Shown one piece after another: positions 27,976 to 37,557 of a DNA stretch of 64,000 nucleotides (positions are counted from its first letter, which is position 1; every line of letters starts with the position of its first letter). Origin of the DNA: Kovacikia minuta CCNUW1 (GTDB lineage: Bacteria > Cyanobacteriota > Cyanobacteriia > Leptolyngbyales > Leptolyngbyaceae); NCBI RefSeq assembly GCF_020091585.1, contig NZ_CP083582.1, forward strand, positions 3,100,001-3,164,000, in the 5' to 3' direction. The notes beneath the pieces were generated by a model. That model was not told where the DNA came from. It saw only the letters and a program-made list of their open reading frames with translations, and made no database searches. The translations under genes and the position numbers were made by a program.

Positions 27976-28758
27976 ATGACTCTCTCAATATCTTTCCAAG
28001 AAATCCAAATTCAAACCGAACTGTTCGTGAATTCAGACCTCTCCAATTCCAATGCATCTGGTCGTTCCCACAACCAGGCTGTCGGGCAAACATATCCTTC
28101 TTCGAAAAATCCTCGCGTTGTCTTGCAGAATCAGGATGCGCCCTATCCTCACACCATCTTTGCATTTCCGCCCAACCGCGACACGTTAGGCGCAACCGCT
28201 TACTTCATTGTAGATGAGGTCAACATTCTAATCGATTGTCCAGCCTGGAATGAGGTGACCCAAAACTTTTTGCAGGAGCAGGGTGGCGTTCACTGGCTCA
28301 TCCTTACCCATCGAGGTGGCATCGGCAGCGTAGGAGAAATTCAACGGACTTTTAACAGCAAGGTCGTCATTCAGGAGCAGGAAGCATACTTGTTGCCAGA
28401 GTTGAGCGTAACTCGGTTCAAACAAGACCTGAGTGTAACGTCCAACTGCCAACTCATCTGGACTCCGGGGCATTCTCCCGGTTCATCCTGTGTTTATTAC
28501 AACCGTTTTGGCGGAGTTCTGTTTTCTGGTCGCCATCTGTTGCCCACCCCCCAGCACGCGTTGCAACCGCAAAAAACAGCGAAAACCTTTCACTGGCGCA
28601 GACAACTCCAAAGCATCAAACGCCTGCTGGAACAATTTAGCCCAGAAACATTGCAGTGGATTTGTCCAGGCGCAAATATCGGTTTCCTGCGTGGTAAGTA
28701 TGCCGTAGAACAGGGCTACCAGCATTTAGCCCAACTGGATCTGGATCGCAAAGAGTGA
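27976..28758 (+). CDS. Metallo-beta-lactamase-fold protein with degenerate first metal motif
   Basis: 260 residues. The fold is seen in ILIDCPAW, the region LILTHRGGIGSVGEIQRTF and IWTPGHSPGSSCVYY. The usual HxHxDH metal site is reduced to THRGGIGSV, while the TPGHSPGS motif and a late GxHxLP (FSGRHLL) remain. Catalytic zinc binding is therefore doubtful, and the protein may be non-hydrolytic or bind differently. The family covers thiol hydrolases, lactonases and nucleases, so no substrate can be given. ATG 27976 is preferred over TTG 27973. A heptamer-like C-rich tract follows its stop. Confidence 0.8.
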   Translation: MTLSISFQEIQIQTELFVNSDLSNSNASGRSHNQAVGQTYPSSKNPRVVLQNQDAPYPHTIFAFPPNRDTLGATAYFIVDEVNILIDCPAWNEVTQNFLQEQGGVHWLILTHRGGIGSVGEIQRTFNSKVVIQEQEAYLLPELSVTRFKQDLSVTSNCQLIWTPGHSPGSSCVYYNRFGGVLFSGRHLLPTPQHALQPQKTAKTFHWRRQLQSIKRLLEQFSPETLQWICPGANIGFLRGKYAVEQGYQHLAQLDLDRKE

Positions 28759-28957
28759 CAAAAACCTTCTGGCTCCTGATTTCTGACTTCTCGCTCCTGA
28801 CTCCCCATTTCCGTCTCCCCTTGTGCCCTTTGCCTTTCGCGATGTATGTAAAGCTGCGATAAGACTCAGAGGAGTATGAGATGTGGCTGGATATACTGGC
28901 GTGTAGGGGTGCTGGTAGTTTAAATGTCCCCTTTGCCGTCGGTAATTTCCCAGAAAT

Positions 28958-31900
28958 ATGAAACTTGCACCTGGTATCATCCCCTCACTCCTTGCCGCAG
29001 TGGCACTCATCCCACTTGGGCACCTGCCCGCAACCGCCCAGATTACAGGCGCAGCAGATGGCACCCACACCCTTGTCAACCAGAATGGCAACACCTTCAA
29101 CATCACAGGGGGCACCCAGGCAGGTGCAAACCTGTTCCATAGCTTCCAGCAGTTTGGGCTAAACCAGGGACAAATTGCCAGTTTCCTCTCCAATCCTTCA
29201 ATTCAAAACATCCTTGGACGCGTCACAGGGGGCGAAGCCTCGCTGATTAACGGCTTAATTCGAGTCACCGGTGGAGCGTCTAACCTCTACCTGATGAACC
29301 CTGCCGGGATTGTGTTTGGTGCCAGTGCCAGCTTGAATGTGCCTGGTTCGTTTCTGGCAACAACCGCCAATGCCATTGGGTTCGATCGTCCCATTCCTGG
29401 CAGTGCAGGCGGCTGGTTCAACGCCACGGGCAGCAATGACTATGCCGCTTTAGCCAGTGCGCCGACTTCGCTGGCATTTACTGCCCTCCAACCCGCTGCC
29501 ATTGTCAACAGTGCCAATCTGGCGGTCAGCCAGGGGCAAAACCTGGCGCTCATCGGGGGAACTGTCACCAGCACCGGACAACTGTCAGCACCGGGGGGGG
29601 CCGTTACAGTTGCGTCGGTGCCAGGAGAAAGCCTGGTTCGCATCAGTGCGGCTGGTCAAATTCTGGGCATCGAAATTCGTCCGACTGCGGTTACAGACTC
29701 AGCAGCAACAGGTAGCCAACCCACTCTTTCTTTGGCGGAGTTGCTCACGGGCGGCAACAGCGACAATGCCACGGGCTTGACGGTTAACCCGGATGGCACT
29801 GTTACTCTAACGGGTTCAGGCTTGCAAGTGAATCAGGGAGATGTTGTAGTCAAAGCGGTATCGGCTCAGACGGCGACCCTATCGGCAAACCATAACCTGA
29901 CGCTAGTGGAAAGTCAGATCCAGACGACGGGTGATTTAAGTTTACTGGCACAGAATAAAGTGCAGGTGCGCGATAGTGTGACGAGTCCGGTGCTGGTACA
30001 GGCGGGCGGGAATCTCCAGGTGCAGGGGAATCAGGGCATCGATATACTGGCACTCAACCATCCCCAGCCTGCCTTCCAGAGTGGGGGCAAGCTCAGCTTA
30101 GTCAGTGATGGCGTCATCTCTGGTGATTCCCACTTTGCCAGTGGGGGCGGGTTTTCAATTCTCAACCTTGCCGGTCAGGCAGGTCAGTTTACCAGTCTGT
30201 ATGATCCAATTATCAGCGTTAATGGAAACGTTACCTTTGGTAGCTACACTGGGGCAGCTTTGAAAGTAGAAGCGACGGGTAGCATTGCGGTCACAGGGGA
30301 TATCACCATTAATGCCCCCGATGCAACCCTTGCAGTTGTTCCGGGGAACAGCGATCGCCAACTTCTCAGAACCCTACCCGCCCTCATTTTAAGAGCCGGA
30401 CTAACCACCCTCCAGGAATCCACCAGCGTCGCCAATCCCTCCACCAATCCCCCCTTCTCATTCAACGAACCTGGCTCTGGCACAACCTTCAATGCTTCAG
30501 CGGCATCCACTCCCCGGCAAATCGTGGTGGATGGCAACATCACTACCACACCTGCCACAGGTAGCGCTGGCCCTGTGATTTTAGCAGCACCGGGAGGAAT
30601 TACAGTAACAGGCAATATCAATACTTCCGCCACAGACACCACTTCCCAGGCAAATGGGGGACAGGTCAACCTCGCAACAACAACCGGAAGTATTCAAGTT
30701 GGAAATATTCAAGCAACTGGCGCGGGTGCTTTTAATGTTGGGTTTGGACAGAATGGGTCGGTTCTATTCACCAGTAATACCGGCAATATTACTGCTTCAG
30801 GAGAGATAAATGGGGTCAATACGGTTCAATTCGCTACAGGAGGCAACATCACCGCCAGGACGATCACTGCGAATACGATCAATCTCACTTCAACAGGGGG
30901 AAGTGTGACGGTTGGCGATGCTGCCGATCCAACTGTGAATAGTCTTTCTACCTCTACCTCTGATAACACGACTTCGATTCGTGTTTCCGCCAGAAATACG
31001 ATCCAGGCGCTTGGTCCCATTAATGGCTATGTCGTTAATCTGGATTCCACAGCGGGTGATGTCATCATTCAGTCCATCCTTTCGGGAGCGGGGGGCGTCG
31101 ATATTTCTGCTGCCGGACTGTTTCAGGCAAGGGGCACCAGAGATCTCTCGAATGTTTTTCTGCAACCGCTGCTGAGTGAAGCCCCCGACCTTCTGAGCTT
31201 CCTGCAAGCAAAAGGGATTATTGTAAAACCCGACCAGCGGGTGACGATCGGCTTTGGAGATAATACTGCCTTGCCCAATGGCGATGGTCTTCCCCCTGGG
31301 ATTCCTTATAGCATTAATGCCCGCCAAACTTCGACGATCCCAGCGGGCACGCTCAATGCCCCCATTACGATCCGGTTTGGGGGTGCAACCAGAACTCTGG
31401 TCGATCGCCAATTTGTGATTCCAGGTCAATTTGGTGACCCAGACACCACCAGTCGAATTCTGATTCAAGGTGGAAATGGCGCTTTTTATTCAGGTCCCAC
31501 CGTGACAGGCAGACTGGTTCCCAATATTAGCGATCCTTTTGTCACGGTTGATGCTGCGGGTAATTTTGTTGCAGTCAGCCCCAGTACGTTTACGCCCGGA
31601 GTTTCCACGCTTTTCAGAAACGAACTCTACAGCACCGCCTTTCCCTCCAGCCAATTTCCCGACACAATTAGCGGCACTGTGGGGGCGATTATTGTGGGAT
31701 TTGGTAGCAATCAAACCCTGTTTGGCGCGGTTCAAAATCAACCGTTTAATGCGATCAATCCGGGTACTGGAAATCCTGGTGGGGGGAATTCAGGGGGCGG
31801 TGTTTCTGGCAGTGGTAGTTCTGGTGGTTTAACCGAAGGGGGTACCAGAGGGGGCATTTCCTCAACCGGAGTGACGGGAGATGCTGCCCAAACTGTCCAG

Positions 31901-32101
31901 CGACAGCTTAACAGTCAGAATCAGGGAACTGCCTGCCCACCCTCCAGGACGATCGCGGCTGTCCCTAATGAATCTGATCAATCCATCAGAAACAGCCCCG
32001 GAACCTCTGGGACGACGAACAACCCCTGCACATCCACCGGAAACGATGAGGCGCAAATCCTCACCATCCTGGATGAAACTCCCAATCCGAATCAACGATA
32101 A
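28958..32101 (+). CDS. TpsA-type secreted filamentous haemagglutinin-like protein (two-partner secretion)
   Basis: 1047 residues. A signal peptide (MKLAPGIIPSLLAAVALIPL) is followed by the TPS domain: the typical NGNTFNITGGTQAG, LFHSFQQFGLNQGQIASFL, IQNILGRVTGGEASLINGLI and LYLMNPAGIVFGASASLNV. The TPS domain is recognised by an outer-membrane TpsB (POTRA-beta-barrel) pore. Most of the rest is a beta-helix of short Gly/Asn/Thr repeats, ending in a Gly-rich region and a Cys-containing tail TACPPSRTIAAVPNE. It should be exposed on or released from the cell surface for adhesion. No TpsB gene lies in the window. The TPR-CHAT gene starts 82 bases downstream. Confidence 0.92.
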   Translation: MKLAPGIIPSLLAAVALIPLGHLPATAQITGAADGTHTLVNQNGNTFNITGGTQAGANLFHSFQQFGLNQGQIASFLSNPSIQNILGRVTGGEASLINGLIRVTGGASNLYLMNPAGIVFGASASLNVPGSFLATTANAIGFDRPIPGSAGGWFNATGSNDYAALASAPTSLAFTALQPAAIVNSANLAVSQGQNLALIGGTVTSTGQLSAPGGAVTVASVPGESLVRISAAGQILGIEIRPTAVTDSAATGSQPTLSLAELLTGGNSDNATGLTVNPDGTVTLTGSGLQVNQGDVVVKAVSAQTATLSANHNLTLVESQIQTTGDLSLLAQNKVQVRDSVTSPVLVQAGGNLQVQGNQGIDILALNHPQPAFQSGGKLSLVSDGVISGDSHFASGGGFSILNLAGQAGQFTSLYDPIISVNGNVTFGSYTGAALKVEATGSIAVTGDITINAPDATLAVVPGNSDRQLLRTLPALILRAGLTTLQESTSVANPSTNPPFSFNEPGSGTTFNASAASTPRQIVVDGNITTTPATGSAGPVILAAPGGITVTGNINTSATDTTSQANGGQVNLATTTGSIQVGNIQATGAGAFNVGFGQNGSVLFTSNTGNITASGEINGVNTVQFATGGNITARTITANTINLTSTGGSVTVGDAADPTVNSLSTSTSDNTTSIRVSARNTIQALGPINGYVVNLDSTAGDVIIQSILSGAGGVDISAAGLFQARGTRDLSNVFLQPLLSEAPDLLSFLQAKGIIVKPDQRVTIGFGDNTALPNGDGLPPGIPYSINARQTSTIPAGTLNAPITIRFGGATRTLVDRQFVIPGQFGDPDTTSRILIQGGNGAFYSGPTVTGRLVPNISDPFVTVDAAGNFVAVSPSTFTPGVSTLFRNELYSTAFPSSQFPDTISGTVGAIIVGFGSNQTLFGAVQNQPFNAINPGTGNPGGGNSGGGVSGSGSSGGLTEGGTRGGISSTGVTGDAAQTVQRQLNSQNQGTACPPSRTIAAVPNESDQSIRNSPGTSGTTNNPCTSTGNDEAQILTILDETPNPNQR

Positions 32102-32183
32102 GGGATTAATGAATGGGGAACCGCGCGTGGAGAGTGGTGAGTAAGGGAGCAGGATCGCTGTTAAATTCCCTGGTTCAATTAGT

Positions 32184-34883
32184 ATGAAGTTGGCGAAAGT
32201 TGGACGATCGTCCATACATCCTTTATTTATTCTGTCGGCTTTCTTTGTGTCTGTGCTTGGCACTGGTAGTATCCTGTTTCCATCCTGTATTAACACTGTA
32301 TCGGCACAAACCGAGGGCACCACAGCCGATCAACTTTTCCACCAGGGAAACAAACAGTATCAGAGTGGACAATTTGAAGCCGCATTGACATCCTGGCAGC
32401 AAGCAAGGAGGCTTTATCAACAGAACCGTGACAGTCAAGGAGAAGGAACAGTTCTGGCAAACCTGGGCACTGCCTACATTAGCCTCGAACGTTACAAGGA
32501 GGCGATTGCGACCCTGAAAATATTTTTGCCGATGACCCGCACCCGCTCCGATCGCAGGGATGAAGCTCAAACCTTGGGAAACCTGGGGATTGCCTATAAA
32601 GCGTTGGGCTATTATGGTCAGGCACTAGAAGCGCACAAACAAGCGGGCAGAATTTTCCGAGCAATCGGCGACCGCCAGGGTTTAGGACAGGCTCTACTCA
32701 ATTTAGGTAATACTTTTGAAGCGATTGGAGACTACGATAACGCCACGATTGCCTACCAGCAGAGTCTCAAAATTGCCCAGCAGACAGGCATTCGCACCAC
32801 TGAAGGCATTGCATTGGGAAATTTGGGAACCATTTACGCCAATTTTGGCAAATATGAAGACGCGATCGCTGCCTTTGAACGGAGTTTAAAAATTGCCCAA
32901 TCCATCCAAAACCGCTCCGGTGAGGCAAGTACACTGATCAACCTGGGATCGGTTCAGCATACTCAGGGAAATCGAGCCAAGGCGTTGGACTATTACCAGG
33001 CTGCACTGACGATCGCCCAGACAACGGGCGATCGGCAACGGCAAAGTGAAGCACTGGGTAGCCTGGGGCTAGTTTATGAAGATGCCAAACAATATCCCCA
33101 GGCGATTGATTACCTTCAGAAAAGTTTGGCGATCGCCCGCACCTTAAAGAATCCAGCGCTGGAAGGAACCGCCCTTAACAACTTGGGGCATGCCCTGTTT
33201 AGCGCTGGCAAACTGGCAGAAGCAGAAACTCAACTCCAGACAGCCATTCAACTCCTGGATTCCCTCCGGTTTAATTTGAGTGATACCTACCAGGTTTCCA
33301 TCTTTGACACCCAACTGCAAACCTACAATTTGCTCCAACAGGTTCGTGTTGCCGCCAACAAACCCGAAGCTGCCTTGGAAGTATCAGAGCAAGGGCGGGC
33401 ACGGGCATTTGCTGAATTATTGGCGAGAAAGCAGGGGGGAGAGGGGAGGTGTCAGGTGTCAGGTGTCAGGTGTCCGGAGCCAGAAGCCAGAAGCCAGGAG
33501 ACGGGAAATGGCGGGCGGCGGGCGGATGGAAGGCAAAAAGTTGCCTACCTACCACCTACCACCTACCACCTACCACCTACCATTGAAAGCATCAAACAAA
33601 TCGCTCGCCAGCAAAATGCCACCCTGGTTGAATACGCGATCGTTCCTGATGATGATTTCAAATTTCGGGGCAAGCAGCGGGCTAAGGAATCGGAACTGTT
33701 GATCTGGGTCGTTTCTCCCACGGGTAAGGTTGCCTTTCGTCGGGTTGACCTGAAACCGCTCTGGCAAAAAGGTGCCACCCTATCAGAAATTGTGCGGGTT
33801 TCCCGCTGCCTGGTGCCAGCGGCGAATTGCGGGCCTGTAGCTGAGGCAATTCGTGGCATCGGTGTGGTTGATTCGCCCGCAAATGTGCCTCAAGACAACC
33901 CGACAAAAAAGCCCATCCGCAAACAACCCGGACTGCGAAAACTCTACGATCTGTTGATTCAGCCGATCGCCGACCTGTTACCCACCGATCCCAATGCCCA
34001 CGTTATCTTCATTCCCCAGGAGTCCCTCTTCCTCGCCCCCTTCGTCGCCCTGCAAGACTCTAATGGCACCTATCTGATCGAAAAACATACCCTTCTCACA
34101 GCCCCTTCAATTCAGGTTTTGGAATTGACGCGCCAACAGAGAGAGCGGAGGGATGGGGGATGGGGGAGGGGGGATGAAAATGAAATAATTCATCCCTCCT
34201 CCCTCCTCCCCCATCCCTCCCTTGTTGTCGGCAACCCCACCATGCCCAGCGTTTCCCTCCAACCAGGGCAACAACCGCAACCCCTATCGCCATTGCCAGG
34301 AGCAGAACAGGAAGCCATTCAGATTGCCAAGTTGCTAAAAACCAAAGCCTTGATCGGGGAAAAGGCAACAAAAACCGTGGTTGTTGAACAGATGGCGAAT
34401 GCTGAAATTATTCATCTGGCAACCCACGGCCTTTTGGAGTATGGCAGCCAGGGCAATTATGTCTCATTGCAGGGCTTGGGCGTACCGGGGGCGATCGCAT
34501 TAGCACCAACCCCTGGCCCGTCCTCCATTTCTCAGCAAAAAGAGGGGGATGGATTGCTGACTGCCGACGAAATCTTAAATTTACGCCTTAAAGCGAAATT
34601 GGTTGTCCTGAGTGCCTGTGATACGGGACAGGGCAGAATTACAGGAGATGGGGTAATCGGGCTTTCCCGTGCCTTTATTTCGGCGGGTGCTTCTACCGTA
34701 ATCGTTTCCCTATGGGCTGTTCCAGACGCCCCCACCGCAGAATTGATGACCACCTTCTACCAAAATCTTCAAACAAACCCGGATAAAGCCAGGGCATTGC
34801 GTCAGGCAATGTTGGAGACGATGAAAATTTATCCCAGACCCCTTGCCTGGGCAGCATTTACCTTAATTGGCGAAGCGGAGTAG
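32184..34883 (+). CDS. Secreted TPR-CHAT protein (caspase-HetF-associated peptidase)
   Basis: 899 residues with an N-terminal hydrophobic export signal (FILSAFFVSVLGTGSILF). Residues about 45-400 hold eight or so tetratricopeptide repeats (LGTAYISLERYKEAIATL, LGNLGTIYANFGKYEDAI). The C-terminal CHAT domain has catalytic His748 in HLATHG and Cys812 in LSACDTG, so peptidase activity is likely. Two heptamer cassettes are inserted in frame: residues ~417-466 (GRCQVSGVRCPEPEARSQET, then LPPTTYHLPPT) and ~652-680 (DGGWGRGDENEIIHPSSLL). CHAT proteases cleave substrates in signalling and defence. The location behind TpsA suggests a surface-protein processing or sensing role (inference). Confidence 0.92.
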   Translation: MKLAKVGRSSIHPLFILSAFFVSVLGTGSILFPSCINTVSAQTEGTTADQLFHQGNKQYQSGQFEAALTSWQQARRLYQQNRDSQGEGTVLANLGTAYISLERYKEAIATLKIFLPMTRTRSDRRDEAQTLGNLGIAYKALGYYGQALEAHKQAGRIFRAIGDRQGLGQALLNLGNTFEAIGDYDNATIAYQQSLKIAQQTGIRTTEGIALGNLGTIYANFGKYEDAIAAFERSLKIAQSIQNRSGEASTLINLGSVQHTQGNRAKALDYYQAALTIAQTTGDRQRQSEALGSLGLVYEDAKQYPQAIDYLQKSLAIARTLKNPALEGTALNNLGHALFSAGKLAEAETQLQTAIQLLDSLRFNLSDTYQVSIFDTQLQTYNLLQQVRVAANKPEAALEVSEQGRARAFAELLARKQGGEGRCQVSGVRCPEPEARSQETGNGGRRADGRQKVAYLPPTTYHLPPTIESIKQIARQQNATLVEYAIVPDDDFKFRGKQRAKESELLIWVVSPTGKVAFRRVDLKPLWQKGATLSEIVRVSRCLVPAANCGPVAEAIRGIGVVDSPANVPQDNPTKKPIRKQPGLRKLYDLLIQPIADLLPTDPNAHVIFIPQESLFLAPFVALQDSNGTYLIEKHTLLTAPSIQVLELTRQQRERRDGGWGRGDENEIIHPSSLLPHPSLVVGNPTMPSVSLQPGQQPQPLSPLPGAEQEAIQIAKLLKTKALIGEKATKTVVVEQMANAEIIHLATHGLLEYGSQGNYVSLQGLGVPGAIALAPTPGPSSISQQKEGDGLLTADEILNLRLKAKLVVLSACDTGQGRITGDGVIGLSRAFISAGASTVIVSLWAVPDAPTAELMTTFYQNLQTNPDKARALRQAMLETMKIYPRPLAWAAFTLIGEAE

Positions 34884-34946
34884 GGAGTAGGGAGAATTAT
34901 AAATTAATCCCGACCTACAGCCCCTGGCTTCTGGCTCCTAACTCCC

Positions 34947-35954
34947 CTACATTGCTCCCGCATTCTTATTAAAAATCATCCAAATTGTTTTGAAAATGAG
35001 TTGTAAATCGTACATCAAGCTCCAGTTCTCTTGATACTTCAGATCCAGACGAACGACATCTTCAAAGTCTTTAACCGATGAACGACCATTGACCTGCCAT
35101 TCTCCAGTCATTCCAGGTTTAATGTCTAACCGTTGCCACTGGGGAATCTCATACCACTCCACCTCATCGGGGGTGGGCGGTCGTGTGCCGACCAAACTCA
35201 TTTCACCTTTAAGCACATTCCAGAATTGAGGCAGTTCATCCAGACTGGTTTTACGGAGGAAGCGCCCAACACGGGTGATCCGGGGATCATTAGAGTTCTT
35301 AAAGATTGCTCCACTTGCCTGGTTTTCAACCATGTGTTTGAGCTGTTCAGCATCCGTAACCATTGAGCGGAACTTCCACATTCGGAAACGCCTGCCCATC
35401 CAGGAGCAGCGAATTTGCCCAAAGAAGATCGGACCTGGGCTATCCAACTTGATCGCAACGACGATCGGAATGAATAGTGCTCCGGTAATGACTAAACCGA
35501 CAAGGGCACCCACAATGTCCAACAGTCGTTTCGTTCGCGATTTAACCGAAGGATGGGTAATGAACGGAGGATCGGCGGCAGGTGTAGCCTTCTGAGGTTT
35601 CTTTTGAGGAGGATTATTGATCCCTTGTTGTTGAATTTCAAACAGTTTACCCAGGTCTGCGAGGGACAAAATTGCCATGACCTGGGGCGAGACATCTCGT
35701 AAGATTAATTTAATTCCGAGTTTTTGAGCAATTTTCCAACAACCCACCAGGGCACCAATCCCACTACTATCCATAAAGGTAGTTTGACTAAAGTCAAACA
35801 CGATCGCGGTTAGATCGGGATTGTCTTGGCATGTCTGTTGAAAGTTTTGCTTGAAGCCAACTGCCTGAACCACAGTAAAAGAGGGAGGAATGGGAATCAG
35901 GCATTCATGGCTCATGAGCGCTATTTGGTTGCTCTTGTCTTCAAATTTAGCCAC
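34947..35954 (-). CDS. STAS domain fused to a bacterial polyprenyl-phosphate sugar transferase
   Basis: 335 residues from a GTG at 35954; an ATG at 35915 (MSHECL) is equally possible. Residues about 20-110 form a STAS/anti-anti-sigma-like domain (VFDFSQTTFMDSSGIGALVG with the phospho-acceptor-type Ser). Then a membrane helix (LVGLVITGALFIPIVVAIKL) leads to the WbaP/HPr-type initiating transferase region: GPIFFGQIRCSWMGRRFRMW, KFRSM, RKTSLDELPQFWNVLKGEMS and GMTGEWQVNGRSS. Such enzymes start a repeat unit on undecaprenyl phosphate. The fused STAS suggests that polysaccharide initiation is switched by a phosphorylation pathway, as in other cyanobacteria. Confidence 0.9.
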   Translation of the reverse strand: MAKFEDKSNQIALMSHECLIPIPPSFTVVQAVGFKQNFQQTCQDNPDLTAIVFDFSQTTFMDSSGIGALVGCWKIAQKLGIKLILRDVSPQVMAILSLADLGKLFEIQQQGINNPPQKKPQKATPAADPPFITHPSVKSRTKRLLDIVGALVGLVITGALFIPIVVAIKLDSPGPIFFGQIRCSWMGRRFRMWKFRSMVTDAEQLKHMVENQASGAIFKNSNDPRITRVGRFLRKTSLDELPQFWNVLKGEMSLVGTRPPTPDEVEWYEIPQWQRLDIKPGMTGEWQVNGRSSVKDFEDVVRLDLKYQENWSLMYDLQLIFKTIWMIFNKNAGAM

Positions 35955-36636
35955 GATTTTGAACCAGCTTGATAAATGGATGAACTCAAACCCTGGTCAC
36001 CCCGACCATTCGCTAAGGTGTATGAAACTCCTTGCGCAAGCGCTGAATTTACAGGAAACCAATGCCAGTCGAGCAAATATCAGTTTTTTTGAAATCCACT
36101 CAACCTTATCCCTTGGGAACTGAACCTGATTTCTGTAAATGGGCTTTCAAGAGGCTCACAAACGGAGTGGGAAATTTACTGGTACTAGATTCGGTTAAAT
36201 TACTGCATTCATTCTGCACGATGCCATCCCAAAAGCAAACGGGCTTTACAGAAGCCTCGCAAATACTTAGCCGATTTCACAAAAACTATAAATCGCCTTG
36301 AAAGACATATTTGGGTTTTTACGGACAGGCGGTAGAGGTGGGGAAAGGTGGCAGGGATGGAATGAGGGATGAGAATGAAGGCAAAAGACAGAGGACAGAA
36401 GGGGACGCGGGGATACGGGCACGCGGGGACGCTGAGAATTTAATCTCTGAGGGTCAATTCCCCGCAGCTCTGCTGCGTCCGTCTCATACAGCGTCAAGGG
36501 CGCTGTTGAGCGGAATCGAGCCGCGAAGCGTGCGAGCGGAGCGAAGTGATACTCCGTCTGCTTTGCAGCGGAGACGTTCATTTCAAAATTTTCCCCCACT
36601 CCCCGCCTCCCATTCCAACCCAAATCTGAAAGGCTC
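35955..36636. other. Gene-free stretch with a GC-rich palindromic block
   Basis: About 680 bases with no good frame. Positions 36440-36580 carry a GC-rich block of nested hairpins: CGCAGC-TCT-GCTGCG at 36463-36477, and CTCCGTCTGC next to GCAGCGGAG at about 36552-36573, with GCGAAGCGTGCGAGCGGAGC in between. It looks like a dispersed palindromic element. Heptamer-like tracts flank it, and one at 36640-36660 encodes the last residues of the oxidoreductase. Confidence 0.55.
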
Positions 36637-37557
36637 CTATTCCTCGCTCCTCGCTCCTTTTTGAAGTGCCTTCCAGTCTTCTGCTACCTGATCGATGCCA
36701 TAAAATCTTTGCCAGAAGCGATCGACGGCTTTCCGGGGGAGGACTTTATTTAACAGAAAGAGTAAAATTTCTCCACCGGTCGCTGCGACATAGCGGGGAT
36801 GGGGACGACGGGCAACCATCGCTTTGATGATGACTTCTGCTACCTGCTCAGAAGTCCAGGCATTTGCACTGGTTTGTTGCTCTAGACCTTCCATTTTTTT
36901 GAAAGCCAAGCGGTAAGGAGTTTCCTCTGGTTGTGAAATAATCTGACGAATTTCTTTTGCGGCTACATCAAAAAACTGGGTACTGACGGGTCCCGGTTCA
37001 ATCACACTGACCTGAATATTGAAGGGTTCCAGTTCCATCCGCAGGGTGTCACTGAGAGATTCCAGGGCAAACTTAGAGGCACTATACAACCCTCCCAGCG
37101 GAAAGGCGGTTCGTCCCCCAATCGAACTGATGTTGATAATACGTCCCCCCCCCCGATCGCGCATACTGGGAATCACTGCCTGAATCAACGCCAGGGGACC
37201 TAAAACATTCACGACAAATTGTTGTTGACAGGCGGATGGGGGCACCAGTTCAACCGGACCCATCTGTCCATAGCCCGCGTTATTTACCAGCACATCAATT
37301 TGTCCAAACTGATTGAGCGCTTTTTCAACTACCCCCTTTGCCTGGTCTAGCTGTGCCAAGTCCACAGGGCTAACCAAAACCTCAGCACCTGCTTTACGAC
37401 AATGGGTGGCAATGTGTTCTAATTTTTCAACATTTCGAGCGGCTAAAACGAGCCGAATTCCCATAAACCGCTCTGCCAAAACTTTTGCCAGAGCGGCTCC
37501 AATTCCAGCAGAGGCACCCGTAATTAGCACAACTTGTTCGGTAAGGGGAGTAGACAT
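36637..37557 (-). CDS. Short-chain dehydrogenase/reductase (SDR)
   Basis: 306 residues. The cofactor site is VVLITGASAGIGAALAKVLA; the structural NNAG is VNNAGYGQMG; catalytic Ser is in INISSIGG and the YxxxK pair is in YSASKFAL. The C-terminal extension (about residue 235 onward, ending FWQRFYGIDQVAEDWKALQK) is longer than minimal SDRs. NAD(P)-dependent oxidation of an alcohol or ketone is expected, but the substrate is unknown. ATG 37557 is used. The reading frame is open for 15 further codons (TQNSKLKTQ...), but these come from GAGTTTT heptamers and are probably leader DNA. Confidence 0.9.
   Translation of the reverse strand: MSTPLTEQVVLITGASAGIGAALAKVLAERFMGIRLVLAARNVEKLEHIATHCRKAGAEVLVSPVDLAQLDQAKGVVEKALNQFGQIDVLVNNAGYGQMGPVELVPPSACQQQFVVNVLGPLALIQAVIPSMRDRGGGRIINISSIGGRTAFPLGGLYSASKFALESLSDTLRMELEPFNIQVSVIEPGPVSTQFFDVAAKEIRQIISQPEETPYRLAFKKMEGLEQQTSANAWTSEQVAEVIIKAMVARRPHPRYVAATGGEILLFLLNKVLPRKAVDRFWQRFYGIDQVAEDWKALQKGARSEE

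Noticed and set aside
36311-36664. 117-codon frame in the gap after the STAS fusion
   Set aside because: It reads through heptamer-like tracts and the GC-rich palindromic block; composition is not protein-like.
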